A stretch of DNA of 64,000 nt from Phycomyces nitens (Eukaryota; Mucoromycota; Mucoromycetes; Mucorales; Phycomycetaceae), in the NCBI GenBank assembly GCA_022702545.1, contig JAHRBC010000003.1:2356001-2420000 (forward strand). The letters are read 5' to 3'. Position 1 is the first letter of the stretch; every line of letters starts with the position of its first letter. The notes under the pieces are model-generated. The model was given only the letters and a program-made list of their open reading frames with translations, had not been told where the DNA came from and did no database searches. This document shows, piece after piece, positions 31,658 to 43,100 of the stretch. The position numbers and the translations under genes were made by a program.

Positions 31658-32822
31658 ATGGTTAACCAAAGAAAATCGATTGCTCCTTGTCCTGCTACTG
31701 TTGATATGGAGCTGATATTGGAAAAGCTTGTTGCCATGGAGAACAAGATGATCATTATGGAAGGCAAGATGGTGACATCAAACACCAGACTTGTAACGAT
31801 TGATTCCAGACTTGGTGTTATTATTGAAAGAAACCGTGAGACTATCACTGCCATCAATAATTTCATTGAGGCTGCTCCTGCTGCTCCTGCTGCCTCCACC
31901 AGTGCAACTAGCAATGTTGTTGTGGCGGATCCCATTGCTTTGTCAAACCCCAGCAAGAGAGTTTCCACAGAGGTCTATGTAAGTATTATACTAAAGAGTA
32001 AAGACTATACTATCAGTTTGTTAACTTTTATATATTATTAAGCTGTGATCTGCAAATTCATGTGGAATCCAAAGTTTTGGTCAACTGTCCCAGCGGAAGT
32101 AGAGGCCAACAATGATAAGCCCAGGTGGAACACCGATGTTCACTTCAGCGTGACTCCCAACAAGGAGTTGGTTGATTGAATGCTTGTCTACCTGGGGTGC
32201 AAGTTTGCTGGAGACGGAATGAGGCAAAAGGATCTTCGTGAGAGGCTCCACAAGAATTTCATTAGTAGATGCCAAAAAGTGAGAGAGTCTCCTACTGTGA
32301 AAGCTGCATTGAACAGACATTCACGAAGATCTGGTCGTACAAACAAAGTAAGTTGTTTGCAATATATTAAAAATCTATTAAACACATATTAATAATAATA
32401 TTTGTAGAACTATGCTCGTCGTTTGGCAGCATATGACAATAACAGGGCTGAGATCAACCAGGAGATGGGTTGGAACTGCATAGGTGCACTCCAAAAGGGA
32501 GCAATGTCTGAAGGAGAATCAGATGACAAAGTCTCTGAAGCAGGAAGAAGACGTGTGGTTCGCACCATTCACCCAAGTTGGAGAAGCAATAAAGTGAGTT
32601 GTTGCGTTGATTGTAAATAACATATTTAATGGCTGTTGATTACTGATGTGCAATTGATAGTTTAACCGATTCATCCAAGTTGTTGACAGATTTGTTAGTC
32701 TCCAACTTGGAGCAAATGCTCATCAAATGTTGTCAAGGGTTTATGACAAAACTGTGGACGTGGCAGTCCCAACTAATTTTAATCCCAGTCTTCCTCAGTG
32801 GGCTCTTAGACATGGGCTTTAA
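31658..32822 (+). pseudogene. accessory protein of element H, four exons, damaged
   Basis: Exons at about 31658-31978, 32043-32346, 32408-32593 and 32661-32822. The N-terminal exon encodes a predicted coiled coil (MELILEKLVAMENKMIIMEG) and an Ala/Pro/Thr-rich linker. Later exons carry MWNPKFWSTVPAEVE, RRLAAYDNNRAEINQEMGWN, LQKGAMSEGESDD, IHPSWRSNK and FNRFIQVVDRFV, ending LPQWALRHGL. These are the same blocks as in B, C and D, with the first exon fully diverged. A TGA after NKELVD (about 32177) and a one-base phase mismatch at the first intron suggest decay. Convergent with tnp2 H. Confidence 0.65.
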
Positions 32823-32935
32823 TAAAATATTTTTTTTTATCTATCCATCTATTTTTTTGACATGCATTACATTTTGACAACATTTATAAAGGCAATCCTA
32901 TTTCTGTTTGTTTTTTTATGAAAGAGAAAAGATAT

Positions 32936-33599
32936 TTATTTATTTATTATATGCAAAGCTTTTAGGGCAAAGGGATGACCAGCATCCTCTTCATGCCATT
33001 TCAGCTTGTGTGTGGCAGTCACAACTTCCAAGAGAAGGCGATGGACTGGCAAGATGCACTCATGGGTAGCAGAAGAAAAGCTGGGCAAACAGATGTCAAC
33101 ACCGTCATCCTCACACAAACAACCATAGGACACACCATACCATCTCACAAAGGCAAAAACATGCTGACTTTGATATAATTGGCGATTTGGATGAACAGAG
33201 GCAGAGAGAGGCGGCATAAAGTTGTGGACAAACATATACTGTATTTGTCCAGTATATGCAGTCTGATTCTCACCCGTACTAGTGTCAAACAAAGCTTGAA
33301 TACATGATCCACCCTTGCCAGAGCCATTGTGACCATGATAGATCTGCCCAAGAAGATTGATTGACTTTATCTTTGTTATCTGATTGTCGACAAACAGCAA
33401 AGAAGAAGTGGCGTATTGATAGCTCTCCAGCTCAGAAATGTCATAAGTATCCTTATAATACTCCAACAAATGAGGATAGTCACCATCACTCATTGCTGTT
33501 GCTGGCCTAGCTTGGAGAGGAAATGCGGTGGGAGGGAGAGGCTCATTACCCTTGATAGGGAATTTGGAATCTTGGGATGCATCCACAAAATTTTGAATT
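32936..33599 (-). pseudogene. tnp2 transposase of element H, C-terminal 216 residues
   Basis: The minus strand encodes the tnp2 C-terminus: KGNEPLPPTAFPL, FVDNQITKIKSINLLGQIY, SCIQALFDTS, YTGQIQYMFVHNF, HVFAFVRWYG and ECILPVHRLLLEV. It is open to the stop at 32936. The upstream coding sequence, with all catalytic residues, is missing because the CACTA-1 terminus starts at 33600 and sequence beyond the element (43101) is unrelated. Truncated and inactive. Confidence 0.85.
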
Positions 33600-34039
33600 C
33601 ACTACGGCGGAAGGACCGGTAGCTGTGCCAAAAATGGTAGCATAACTACTGTTTTTTATGATTTTGGGGCACTTTATCTCCGCAGATTGTGGTTGAAAGG
33701 TAATGTCATTGATGCCGATTCATAAAAGTTGCATGTAATGTCTTTTCATCAGGCAATGAGGTAGTTGTAGTACCATAGAAAGGGCTCGTAAGTTTTTAGA
33801 CAACCTTGTTTATTGAAATGAGCATTTTATTTGGTGTTAAAGATGTTGCGCATTTTTGAGAAAAATAATTTTTTGCCTGTGTGAACAAAACGGTAGTTAT
33901 GCTACCGTTTTTTTGAAACTGAATTTTTATTTTTGACATTATTAGCCATTTTATTTTATTTGGTATTGATATTTATAAGTAAAGAAAAAAGAAAAGGAAA
34001 ATTTTAATAAAGTGGCATGGTTGCCTCTGGTCACACACA

Positions 34040-34926
34040 GATTTTCATTAAACACATAATATGGTGCAATGACAAAGAACTGATTAACACTTGAAGGGTA
34101 CTAGATGAGCCCAACTTGATGCTGAATCTCATCCACATTGATAATGGCATATTTTGGCTGGGTTGTTTGTCTAGTTGAGCTGTGTGACCACTGTATTACA
34201 ATTGGCACAGAAGAGTCATAGGCTGCTATACTATGCTCTTTCATCACTTCAACGAATGCCAGAAAGTGTGGTGTGCCATCAACCTCTTTATGCTCAAAAT
34301 AAAATTCCATGGTGCCAACAAATCAGCTTTGAATAGTTATATTGCAACGGCTAGATAAAAATATAACAAATGCAAGTGATCTCTATTTTGTATTTTGAAT
34401 AATACCAATACTCACTTTCTGTACGGACAGGTAAACATCACATGATGATTGCCATGTCTGGTCTCGTTTTTTATTCTTCAGTACATTCATGAAGCATGCA
34501 TGGTTGAATTTTTCCAAAAACAAGAAGCAACAACAATCATTGGGTCATCAAATTCAATACTGTTCATAATACTGTTTCACACATAGTACTTTGCCAAAGT
34601 ATTCTTGACAACAGGGCTGCTGACACCTTCCACGTCATCATCATTCAAGCTGGCATATCAGTTGAATGGCTCCCATAGCTGGGGAGCACTTACACCATCT
34701 GGAAGATCTAAGAAACTTGCTTCATTATATGTGGACAGCTGACTTGTACAAGGATAATTCTGAGAGCTGTTTGCTGAACTGACAAAGTTATGAACAGCAA
34801 AGTGCTCAACAAGCAAACTGGCGTTTCTACTGCCCTTTGACCTTGACCTGATAGGCTTGGAGTATACTCCAATTACTCTTTCCATGGATAGGTAAGAGAT
34901 TATTTGACTAATAATAACAATAGCAG
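34040..34926 (-). pseudogene. CACTA-1 transposase-like C-terminal relic (copy III)
   Basis: Inverted counterpart of 6103-6980. It contains VEFYFEHKEVDGTPHFLAFV (34101-34310) and GSRNASLLVEHFAVHNFVSS (34658-34900), with TGA codons between the pieces. Element D sits directly upstream of the second piece. Confidence 0.55.
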
Positions 34927-35185
34927 CAAAGACCACTGCAAAAATACCCCCAATTCCCATATGTGTAGTTGATACAGAAGATATGGGATATAAAGGTCAA
35001 TTTTCTAGCTCAGGCCCTTTTTTGTGAGTTAAGAGAAAAAATTGTATTTTAGATAGATTTTATTGGTTGTAGAGAATAGTGTAGCATGAAAAATAAATAT
35101 TAAACTCAAATCATATCAAATAAACTATACCTGAATATATCTTCTTTACTGTTAAACCAAAACATTTTAAATTATTTATTAAACA

Positions 35186-38100
35186 ATGGCTCCTATCCGT
35201 AAATCTACCAGAACAAAAGAATGCAGATGTTCTATTTGCAAGAACAAAGAGGGAGGATTTGATTTTCTCACTGTTCAAACATTTAAGCGTCATATGCTTA
35301 AAGAAGATGCCAAAAACAGTTTTTTCGGTGGCAGATGTAAGATATATTTTATATTTGAATTTGTAAATTATTTAATTAATAATAAATATGTTTTCGAATT
35401 AAATAGCAATGGAAATTGTTGATGAAGAAGAGCAATACTTTGAGGCCGTAGACAATGTAGAGGCTATGGATTTTGAGTCTGGTGGTAATGATTTCTTAAA
35501 ATTTTATTGTTTTTTTATTAAACCAATGTTGTTACACTTGGGCAGACTTGGAAAACGATATTGAAGGACATGAGGGGGTACAAGAACCCATTAGAAACCT
35601 ACCTCTTTCTGAATCTGACGCCATTTTTGGTGCAGAGGATGAATGCAGCTCGTTTGGTGACTCTGACTCTGACTCTGATAACGAAAGTGAAGATGAGATG
35701 CTTGATAATGAAGGTTTGTGTAGTACCTGAGATGCAAATACACCCATCTATATAGATTGTATATTAATGAGGTGTTTTGTGTTGATATTTTTCAGAATTC
35801 AACTCAGAATTGAGTTTCATTCATGGCTTTGTGGTCAAGGCTCTTGCCCTGTTCATTTCCTTTTACGTTGTCAATGAAGGCGCAATTATCTTGATTGCAA
35901 TCATAAACAAGATCTTGGATTTTTTGGCGATTCTTTCCGAGTCCCATCAAGTGTCTCTGGTCTCAAAAGCATGGCAGGAATGAACACCTTGACAAAGGGA
36001 ATCAAAAAATATGTTGCATGTGGTGAATGTCACAGTATTTATGAGAACAATGATGCACCTCTTTTCTGTACCTTTGACAAGTTTGGAAACAGCGCCTTGT
36101 GTGGCCATAGCTTGTTCAAGTCCAGTTCGTCCACAATCCCAAAGAAGTCATATGTGTACCAGTCAATCAAACACTCTCTGCAGACTCTCTTTTCTCGGCC
36201 CGATTTCGAAACCCAAATCAACTCTTGGAATCGTGGTCCCAAAGTGGAAAAGACAATGTTTGATGTGTATGATGGTGCGATGTGGAACAGTGTTAAAGAT
36301 ATCAATGGCAACCTCTTTGTTGATGACAGCCGCTCTCTAATGTTAACACTGAATATTGACTGGTTTCAGCCATTTGATGGTGTCTCATATTCGTGTGGTG
36401 CCATTTATTTGGCAGTAAACAATCTTCCTCGCGATGTCAGGTTTAAAAAGGAGAATGTCATCCTCGTTGGATTAATGCCAGGGCCAAAAGAAGCAAAGAC
36501 GTCTGAAATCAATAACTATCTCAGACCTCTTGTTGATGAATTGGAAGATCTGTACATTGGTATCAAGGTCAAGACGTACCAATGTCCATCTGGTGTGAGA
36601 ATCCGCGCTGCTCTCTTTGTTGTTGCTTGTGACATCCCCGCTGCAAGAAAAGTATGTGGATTCACATCCAATACCAGTACCAATGCCTGTCATAAATGCA
36701 ATCGTCAATTCTCTCGGTTAGCTGGAACGAGCTCTGTTAATTATTCTGGATTTGATTCTTCAAAGTGGCTCCTTCGCACTAGAGATGATAATCATAAGGA
36801 TGCTGAGGTCTGGAGAAATGCAGCCACTCAAGCTGAGAGGCAGCGCCTTGAAGTTGCCAGTGGTGTTCGCTGGTCCGAACTGCATCATCTCCAGTACTTT
36901 GACGTTGTCCGCTGCACGATTATCGATCCAATGCACAATCTTTTCTTAGGCACTGCCAAGAGAATGATGGAGAGATGGGTTGCAGATGGTCTAATTGACA
37001 GTAGGAAACTCGTTGCCATGCAGAAGATGGTGGAGAAAATGGAGTTGCCAGCTGACTATACGGCACTAAAGACAAAGATTGGGAAAGGGTTCCCATTCAT
37101 GAAGGCTGACGAGTGGAAGTCGTGGTGCTTGGTGTACTCTCCCGTGGTGTTGAAGAACGTGCTGCCACTGCCAATGTTCAAAAACTGGATGTTTTTTGTC
37201 AATGCTTGCCATTGTCTGACAAAGCCAAGTATCTCTGAGGACAATATTGAAGATGCACATAACAATCTAGAGCAGTTTGGTAAAGGTTGTGAGCAACTGT
37301 ATGAGCCTGACCTCCTCTCTCCCAACATGCATTTACATCTTCACCTTCGTGAAACCATCCTGGACTTTGGGCCAGTTTACAGCTACTGGCTTTTCGGTTT
37401 TGAGAGGTACAACAGTATCCTCAAGAATATCAATACCAACAGGAAAAGTGGATTCAAGGCCACATATATGAGAAGCTTTGTTGAGGACACAAGAAAGGGA
37501 GATTTTGTTCGCGGTTTCCTAAGCACACCAAGTGGACAATATTTCTCAGATGTATTTAGCAAGTTGACTATCAGTCCACGCATTGCCACCACCCCAATTC
37601 CGTACTTTGACATATCTGCCTTCTCATTGCCTGACTTCCTTGAATTAGCAGAGAACCCACTGATGACAATCCATGGTAATGAGCCTTTGCCGCCCTCAAC
37701 TCTGCCATTGAAAAAGAAACCAATGAGCATGATGCCTAGACTTGAATATGATTGTCTAGTAGAATACTACCAGGTCATTCACGATGACAAAAATATCAAA
37801 AGCTGCAATGACAACATGACTTCCTCTGCTTTTGTCAATGACTGGATCGAAATGCTCAAGTCCATCAGTATCCTTGGCCAGACATTCAAAGGAAGGAGTG
37901 GTAGAAGTCGGCATGGGTCATACATCCAAGCATTGTTTGTTGAGGAAAAGACAGAGGCAGTGTACGCGTATGTTGGAGAGATTCAGTATCTATTTGTTCA
38001 CACATTTAGTCCTGCTGTTTCTTCTTCACATCGTGGAAATGCCTACCACAGTCAACACACCTTTGCTTTTGTAAACTGGTTCAAGACCACATCAGACACC

Positions 38101-38274
38101 ACCAGAGAGGTTGAAGGAATTGAGGTTCACAAGGATGAATTTTCGGCTCTTGACTTTCAAAGCATTCTTCCTGTCCATCGGATTCTCCTGCCTGTTGCAA
38201 TTGTGGATTATAAATCTAGTAGTAACATTAACAAAAAACTAGTTGTCCCTTTGCCTAGAAAGGTTTCCGCCTAA
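35186..38274 (+). CDS. tnp2-family (CACTA) transposase of element D
   Basis: Exons 35186-35336, 35407-35484, 35546-35713 and 35796-38274. Exon 1 encodes a cysteine motif (ECRCSIC); exons 2-3 are strongly acidic. Exon 4 starts with a hydrophobic stretch and reaches T TTT TTG at 35920-35926, where a -1 shift is needed to enter the main frame (767 codons from ATG 35971). Numbering from that ATG: C17, C20, C33 and C44 (likely zinc site), D130 in TLNIDWFQPF, D221 in VACDIPAARK, C240/C243 (CHKCN), H322 in DPMHNLFLGT and E478 in GFERYNSILK. The C-terminal beta domain is at about 560-760. D, D and E fit the tnp2 catalytic triad. Initiation at 35971 without the N-terminal exons is an alternative. Expected to cut the CACTG ends in the nucleus. 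Confidence 0.87.
35920..35926 (+). promoter_or_regulatory. candidate -1 ribosomal frameshift heptamer (element D)
   Basis: Reading frame GAT TTT TTG contains T TTT TTG. Without a shift translation stops about 20 codons later at a TGA overlapping 35981; with -1 it continues for the full transposase. Copies B and G, which lack the T run, are in one continuous frame here. Confidence 0.5.
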
Positions 38275-38369
38275 ATATATTTATCTTATCTCTCTTGTTC
38301 TTAATCATAACTTCATAGTTTGTTTTGCGAATCATGTGTTTAAAAAGTAAAAAAGACAAAAACAAAGAT

Positions 38370-39601
38370 TTATTCATTTTTGAATACCCAGGCAGGCAAA
38401 TTCAAAGTCAGGTGACTTGGGGCAGGAATCTCCTTGATCGTTTTTTGCTGTCTGGGCATTCTTGTCTTTGTCTTTGTTGATGACCGTCTCAGGTCATCCT
38501 CTCTTGCAAGACGGTCAATGACCTCCAGAAGCCGGTTCAACTATATTAAACTTATCAGTCTTTTCTCATCAATCAGCACATCACTCTACAAAATATTAAT
38601 TACCTCATCACTTCTCCAACTGGGACGAGCAACACAGAGAACACGCATGCTAATACCAGGCGCAACGTCTTCCATGTCTGATTCACCATCAGACATCACA
38701 TCCTTCTGGAGGACATGGAGATAGGCCATCTCATCAGGGTTTTCAGGCTTATGGCCCATCTCCTCATCGATTGCCCTCCAGTGACGTTTGTAGGCCTCCA
38801 CCCTGCGCAAGTGGATCTATAAAAATTTTCAGATTAAATTAAAAATATCAAATTGTCTTTATACTAACCTCGACAAGCCTGGTATTAGCCCGAACCTTTC
38901 TCTTCTTGGCAGAAGCTTGCTCTTTACTCATGTTTGAAGTGAGATGGTAGTACTTGTAATTGTTTTTAATTTTTTGCACTACCATGCCAGGCCAAAAACC
39001 AGCAGCACAAGGCTGCGAGAGAATGTAGTCTCTCAAGTAGTTGATGACCCTGACATTGTCTGGGTGATTAATCTTCTTGTCCTTATTCCATTTCTGTTTG
39101 CCTTCATTCTCGGCAATCAGAGCAGGATCGTTAGACGTGAGGTTCTTCTTCCACATCTTCTCATTAATGAATTCCTAGATATAATTTATTAGAAAATATT
39201 TTTTAACAAAATAATAATAATATTCATACCAAGACAATCGCACTCATATTACTAGTACCAAGTGAGCTGGAGAGGCCAACAGAAGGAGCCATTCCAACGG
39301 GACCAGCTTGGCCAAGAGGGAGCTGGCTCTGGACACCACTGGCATGGGCTTCCATGAATGTACTCATGGTCTGGTTGGTCTTGCCAGCGATGTCATAGAC
39401 CATTCCCATTCTGGACTTGAGGAACCTCAAGTCTTCAAGGACAGTGGCCATTTCTGTCTGTCCTTGACTACTTTCCTCACTGCTACTGGGGGCCCTTGGA
39501 AGGATCTCATGCTGGCTAATATGGCCAGCAGCAACACGGTGAATGGGAGCAGTTTGGTTTGCTCTGGCTTTGCATCCTGAGTTTCTCTGGTTTGAAGACA
39601 T
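38370..39601 (-). CDS. accessory protein of element D, four exons
   Basis: Starts at ATG 39601 (MSSNQRNSGCKARANQTAPI). Four exons with GTATGA, GTTAGT and GTAATT donors and TAG acceptors join in frame to TAA at 38370-38372. Central blocks: FLKSRMGMVYDIAGKTNQTM, KWNKDKKINHPDNVRVINYL, GFWPGMVVQKIKNNYKYYH, RVEAYKRHWRAIDEEMGHK, LQKDVMSDGESDMED, ARPSWRSDE and LNRLLEVIDRLARED, ending WVFKNE. The protein is basic and helical with no recognised domain. It is nearly identical to the element C protein in its first exon. Convergent with tnp2, about 95 bp between stops. Conservation across four elements argues for a real role in transposition. Confidence 0.78.
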
Positions 39602-41098
39602 TTTCTAAATATTTTTTTTAAAATAAAATAAAATAATAAGCATAAATAAATCCATATATATTAACATATATTTCTTTGAATACATAAACATACATTATAA
39701 TTTGCAGTATAAGGTATAGTGTCAAATAAGAACAATAGTATTATATATATATATAAAAGACTGTATTTATATCTTTAAAAAATATATCTGGAGTACAGTA
39801 AAAAAAGAGTCTTGGGTACACAGTTTTCATAATCCCTTTGTTCTCATAATTTATTAGGGCTTACTATAATCTAAAAATGCATATGGATTCTTTTTTCCCA
39901 ATTTTCCCTTTTTCTCTCTCTTTTTACTTTTTGCTTCCTTTATACTCTCTGGTAAGTACTTGAAAATTTTTCACGCAATTAAAGATAATCTTTAACATCT
40001 TTTCAATTATCTAAAAGGTGTCCTATAGTCACTTTTATTCAAGCTTGCACAAGAAAAATGTAAATGGGCGCACTATTTTTTATTGCTGTTGCTAATCAGT
40101 AATCTTCATCTTGTAGATTCAAAATAACTCCTTTCAATCGCAATGGCCAAAGATGACAATGATGAAGTCGAATGGACGGAATGTACTTGGTATGTTCAAA
40201 TATTTTATCACTATTAATACTAATATATTCTGTCTTTACTATCAGCCTTTTTATCAAAGAAAATTGCCGCGTTTTAACAAAGACATGGAATATCCAACAA
40301 ACCAGTTTGTCTTGGTAAGTAATCAGTCATTCCTATTGCTTTTCTAACAGAAAAATATAGATATCTTTTTCTATTACGCGTACACATTTTTTGATTGCTA
40401 TATCATTATCTATCTTGAGATACTGTTTGGTATACCTGAAAATTTGGTCTCAAAGTCTTAGTTGTCTACTCTGTTTGAGCAACTACTTTTCCAGTTATTC
40501 AAGATGATAGTCAATGAATCAGTTATGCTTTCTACCCGTGTTTCAAAAGGTAAAAACAAATTAGTATCAATATAGCTATAGCCATGAATCTAGACCAAAT
40601 TACTAGGCTGTATATTATGAGAAAAATATTTTATCAATAAAAATCTATTCGTAAACTATTTTCCATGACTTATTTATAAAGAAGTATAAAATAAACCCCC
40701 AATTGAAAGTGTTTAAAGTGTCAAACAGATTAAACAACCAATAAATATACGTCCTTTAGAACATAGGTAAATAGTTTGCAGAAAATAGTCGAAAAGTTTG
40801 CATCTTGATCTATTAAAAAATAGATTTTTTTATTGATATTGAAAAAATAATTCATGTAACGTTTGACTAAAAAGAAATAAGATAACACTTTCAGTTATAG
40901 TTCTGTACACTCTTGAGTTTAACAAGCCTACACGTCCAAAAGCAGAGCTTTATATCCACCAAATTACTTCATTATCTTATATGTGTTGTTTTTTATATAT
41001 GCAAGATAACATTTCAATTTAATTCTAGAATTTGTTTTTTATTTCACTCAGAATTTTACAAACTATCACATATGGGAATCGGGGGTATTTTTGCAGTG
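39602..41098. other. right subterminal region of element D
   Basis: AT-rich, largely noncoding and collinear with 27409-28904 of element C. Contains a long pyrimidine-rich tract (about 39887-39950) and the small spliced ORF-like unit at 40143-40316. No other gene seen. Confidence 0.6.
40143..40316 (+). other. small spliced ORF-like unit, element D copy
   Basis: ATG then AKDDNDEVEWTECTW, GTATGT donor, TTTACTATCAG acceptor, then an exon that can be read PFYQRKLPRFNKDMEYPTNQ, ending at GTAAGT. The substitutions against element C are mostly silent in one or other frame, which does not settle the reading frame. Possibly the start of a third gene whose 3' exons are not identified. Confidence 0.35.
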
Positions 41099-41451
41099 GA
41101 CACTTCTTGGTCAATGATGACAAAATCAACGTACCTGTCATCAATGATTGTGGCCAGTGTGGCACGGCTAGGACAATAGCACTCTACATTTACAAGTGCA
41201 AAAGAATGTGGTATGCCAAGAATCTTCTCCGAGACACCTTTAAGAGTGCAAACCAGACTCGTAAGAGAAAAATGGCAGAGAACAGCCAGGCAAGTTTATT
41301 AATTAACAAACATTTGAATATACATTATAATTAATACAATATTTTTATTATGTTATAGCAGGAAGGAGCAAGCAGTTCTTTTCTTTCAGAAGATGAGGTA
41401 TTTCAAACAGATGACGAGGCTGAATCCCCAATCATGACAGATGTACTATAA
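41099..41451 (+). pseudogene. CACTA-1 accessory relic (copy III), split by element D
   Basis: Reads VNDDKINVPVINDCGQCGTA, ALYIYKCKRMWYAKNLLRDT and FKSANQTRKRKMAENSQ, then an intron, EGASSSFLSEDEVFQTDDEA and SPIMTDVL with a stop. This copy has no internal stop in that part, unlike copies I and II. Its 5' end is at the element D junction. Confidence 0.6.
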
Positions 41452-43100
41452 GTTAGAGCTTTTTTGTTGCTCATCTATTCTCAATTTAATATTAATATAA
41501 TATTTCTACTGTTTGATATAGGTTTACACCACTAGGAATGAGCAATGAGCCTTCATCTAAGAGAAACAGACTAAGTCTTTAATATTCTTTAGGCTGCTCT
41601 TATTGGTTCTCTCATATTTTTAGTATATGTTTTAGAGCACTTTTTCTTTTCCTCTTTTCCTTTAGCTGTTTTATCTTTGCTTTGGTCCTCTCCTTTGAAA
41701 TAAAATCAAATAACTCTCCATCACGTAAGATTGCCACCTTAATAAATGCCCGATTGGCATCTTGTATACCACATCTTCAGCTCTGTTGTTTTTAATCTAG
41801 GAATGAAACACACATCTCGCCCTTTTTCAAGCACCAAAAAAAATGAATTTTTTATAGCTGTATTACGCTGAGGTTAGTTTATATTTCTTTTCTTTTCTTT
41901 GCTCTACTTTTTTGAAGTAAAACTAAATGACCCTCCCTTATGTAAGGTTGTCAATGACATAAACATCCGATTGGAATCTTGTATACCACATCTTCAGCTC
42001 TGCTATCTTTAATCAAGGAATGAAACACTCATCTCATAATTTTTCAGACACTAAAAAAAGGTGAAATTTTTTTACAGCTATATTACACTAAAGTTTGTCG
42101 TTCCCCACCTCCCCACCTGGGAATCTCTGTAGAATATGCATATTGTTTTCTTAATGATGTACTCATTCTGCCAACTACTATTATATTCGAATTAGTTTTA
42201 AATCTTATGAGCTGACTTTACAGCAATATATTTTCTATGGTAAGAATATTATAATATGTTTACACTCTTTAATTAATCATATTGCGCATTCTCTATTCTC
42301 CTTCTACTGCATCTAGTATTTACATCTGTATGTTTCATATAGTGGCATTAATTCAAGAGATGCTTGGTATACTGATTAACAAGCACAATATATACTGGTA
42401 TGCTATCCAAAACAATATGCTCGGTTTATTTGATTGCTTCATTCTCTGACCACAATATCTTTATAGCAATTGATGAAGACCAAAGGCCTTCCAAGTCATA
42501 ACAGTGATTCACAACAAGATGCTCGGCACGCTGATTAACAAGCACAATATATACTGGTATGCTACCCAAAACAATATATTTGGTTTATTTGATTGCTTCA
42601 TTCTCTGACCACAATATTTTTATAGCAATCGGTGAAGACCAAAGGCCATCCAAGTCATAACAACATGTTGTTGGCATCATGTATAGCTTGAGTAAAAGGT
42701 TTGTACCATATACGTTTTATAATATTAAATAGTATTTGCTTTTGGTATGTTTCTATATTATTATTATATATATTTTAATATTATTTGAAATAAATCGAAA
42801 TTATAATAAAAAATAAACCATTATTTCAAATAAATGGCAGTAAAAAAAGAATGGATGCTAGTATATAAAGTAATATAAAAGAGAGGCTATAGTATATAAA
42901 GAAACGATTTTGGTTGGATAAAAAATATGGTAGCTGTGCCTATTCCTGCCTCATAACTACCCTTTTTTTCGCACTAAAAAAATGGTAACAGCTACCGAAA
43001 TCGCCTTATACAGAGTCTTTACTACCGTTTTTTTTGGTGGGAAAAAACGGTAGTAATGCTACCAAAACGGTAGTTAGCTACCATTTTTTCCACCGTAGTG

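Larger units (their letters stand above)
29064..33599. mobile_element. CACTG-type element H, truncated on the right
   Basis: CACTGCAAAAAATG at 29064 matches the first 13 bases of other CACTG termini and is a plausible left end. The accessory gene (31658-32822, plus) and the C-terminal part of tnp2 (to 33599, minus) are convergent, as in element B. The CACTA-1 terminus at 33600 cuts the tnp2 gene, and no continuation lies on its far side (43101). Confidence 0.5.
34934..41098 (+). mobile_element. CACTG-type CACTA element D, structurally complete
   Basis: Left end CACTGCAAAAATACCCCC, right end GGGGGTATTTTTGCAGTG. The TIR is about 32 bp with one A/G mismatch (CCCAATTCCCATATGTG against CCCGATTCCCATATGTG). 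Flanks are GAC at 34931-34933 and 41099-41101. CACTA-1 copies I (near 6050) and II (near 19108) hold the empty site with a single GTC (GAC inverted). Both major genes are open. This 6165-bp copy is the best candidate for an autonomous member. Confidence 0.95.
33600..43100 (-). mobile_element. CACTA-1 element, copy III, carrying element D
   Basis: The left end CACTACGGCGGAAGGACCGG at 33600 equals the right end of copies I/II inverted. The right end TTTTTTCCACCGTAGTG stops at 43100. Without element D and one GAC it is about 3.3 kb. Flanks differ: ATT and a tnp2 gene on the left, AAT and a DIRS element on the right, so no target-site duplication. 41460-43000 repeats the gene-free part of copies I/II in inverted orientation. 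Confidence 0.85.
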
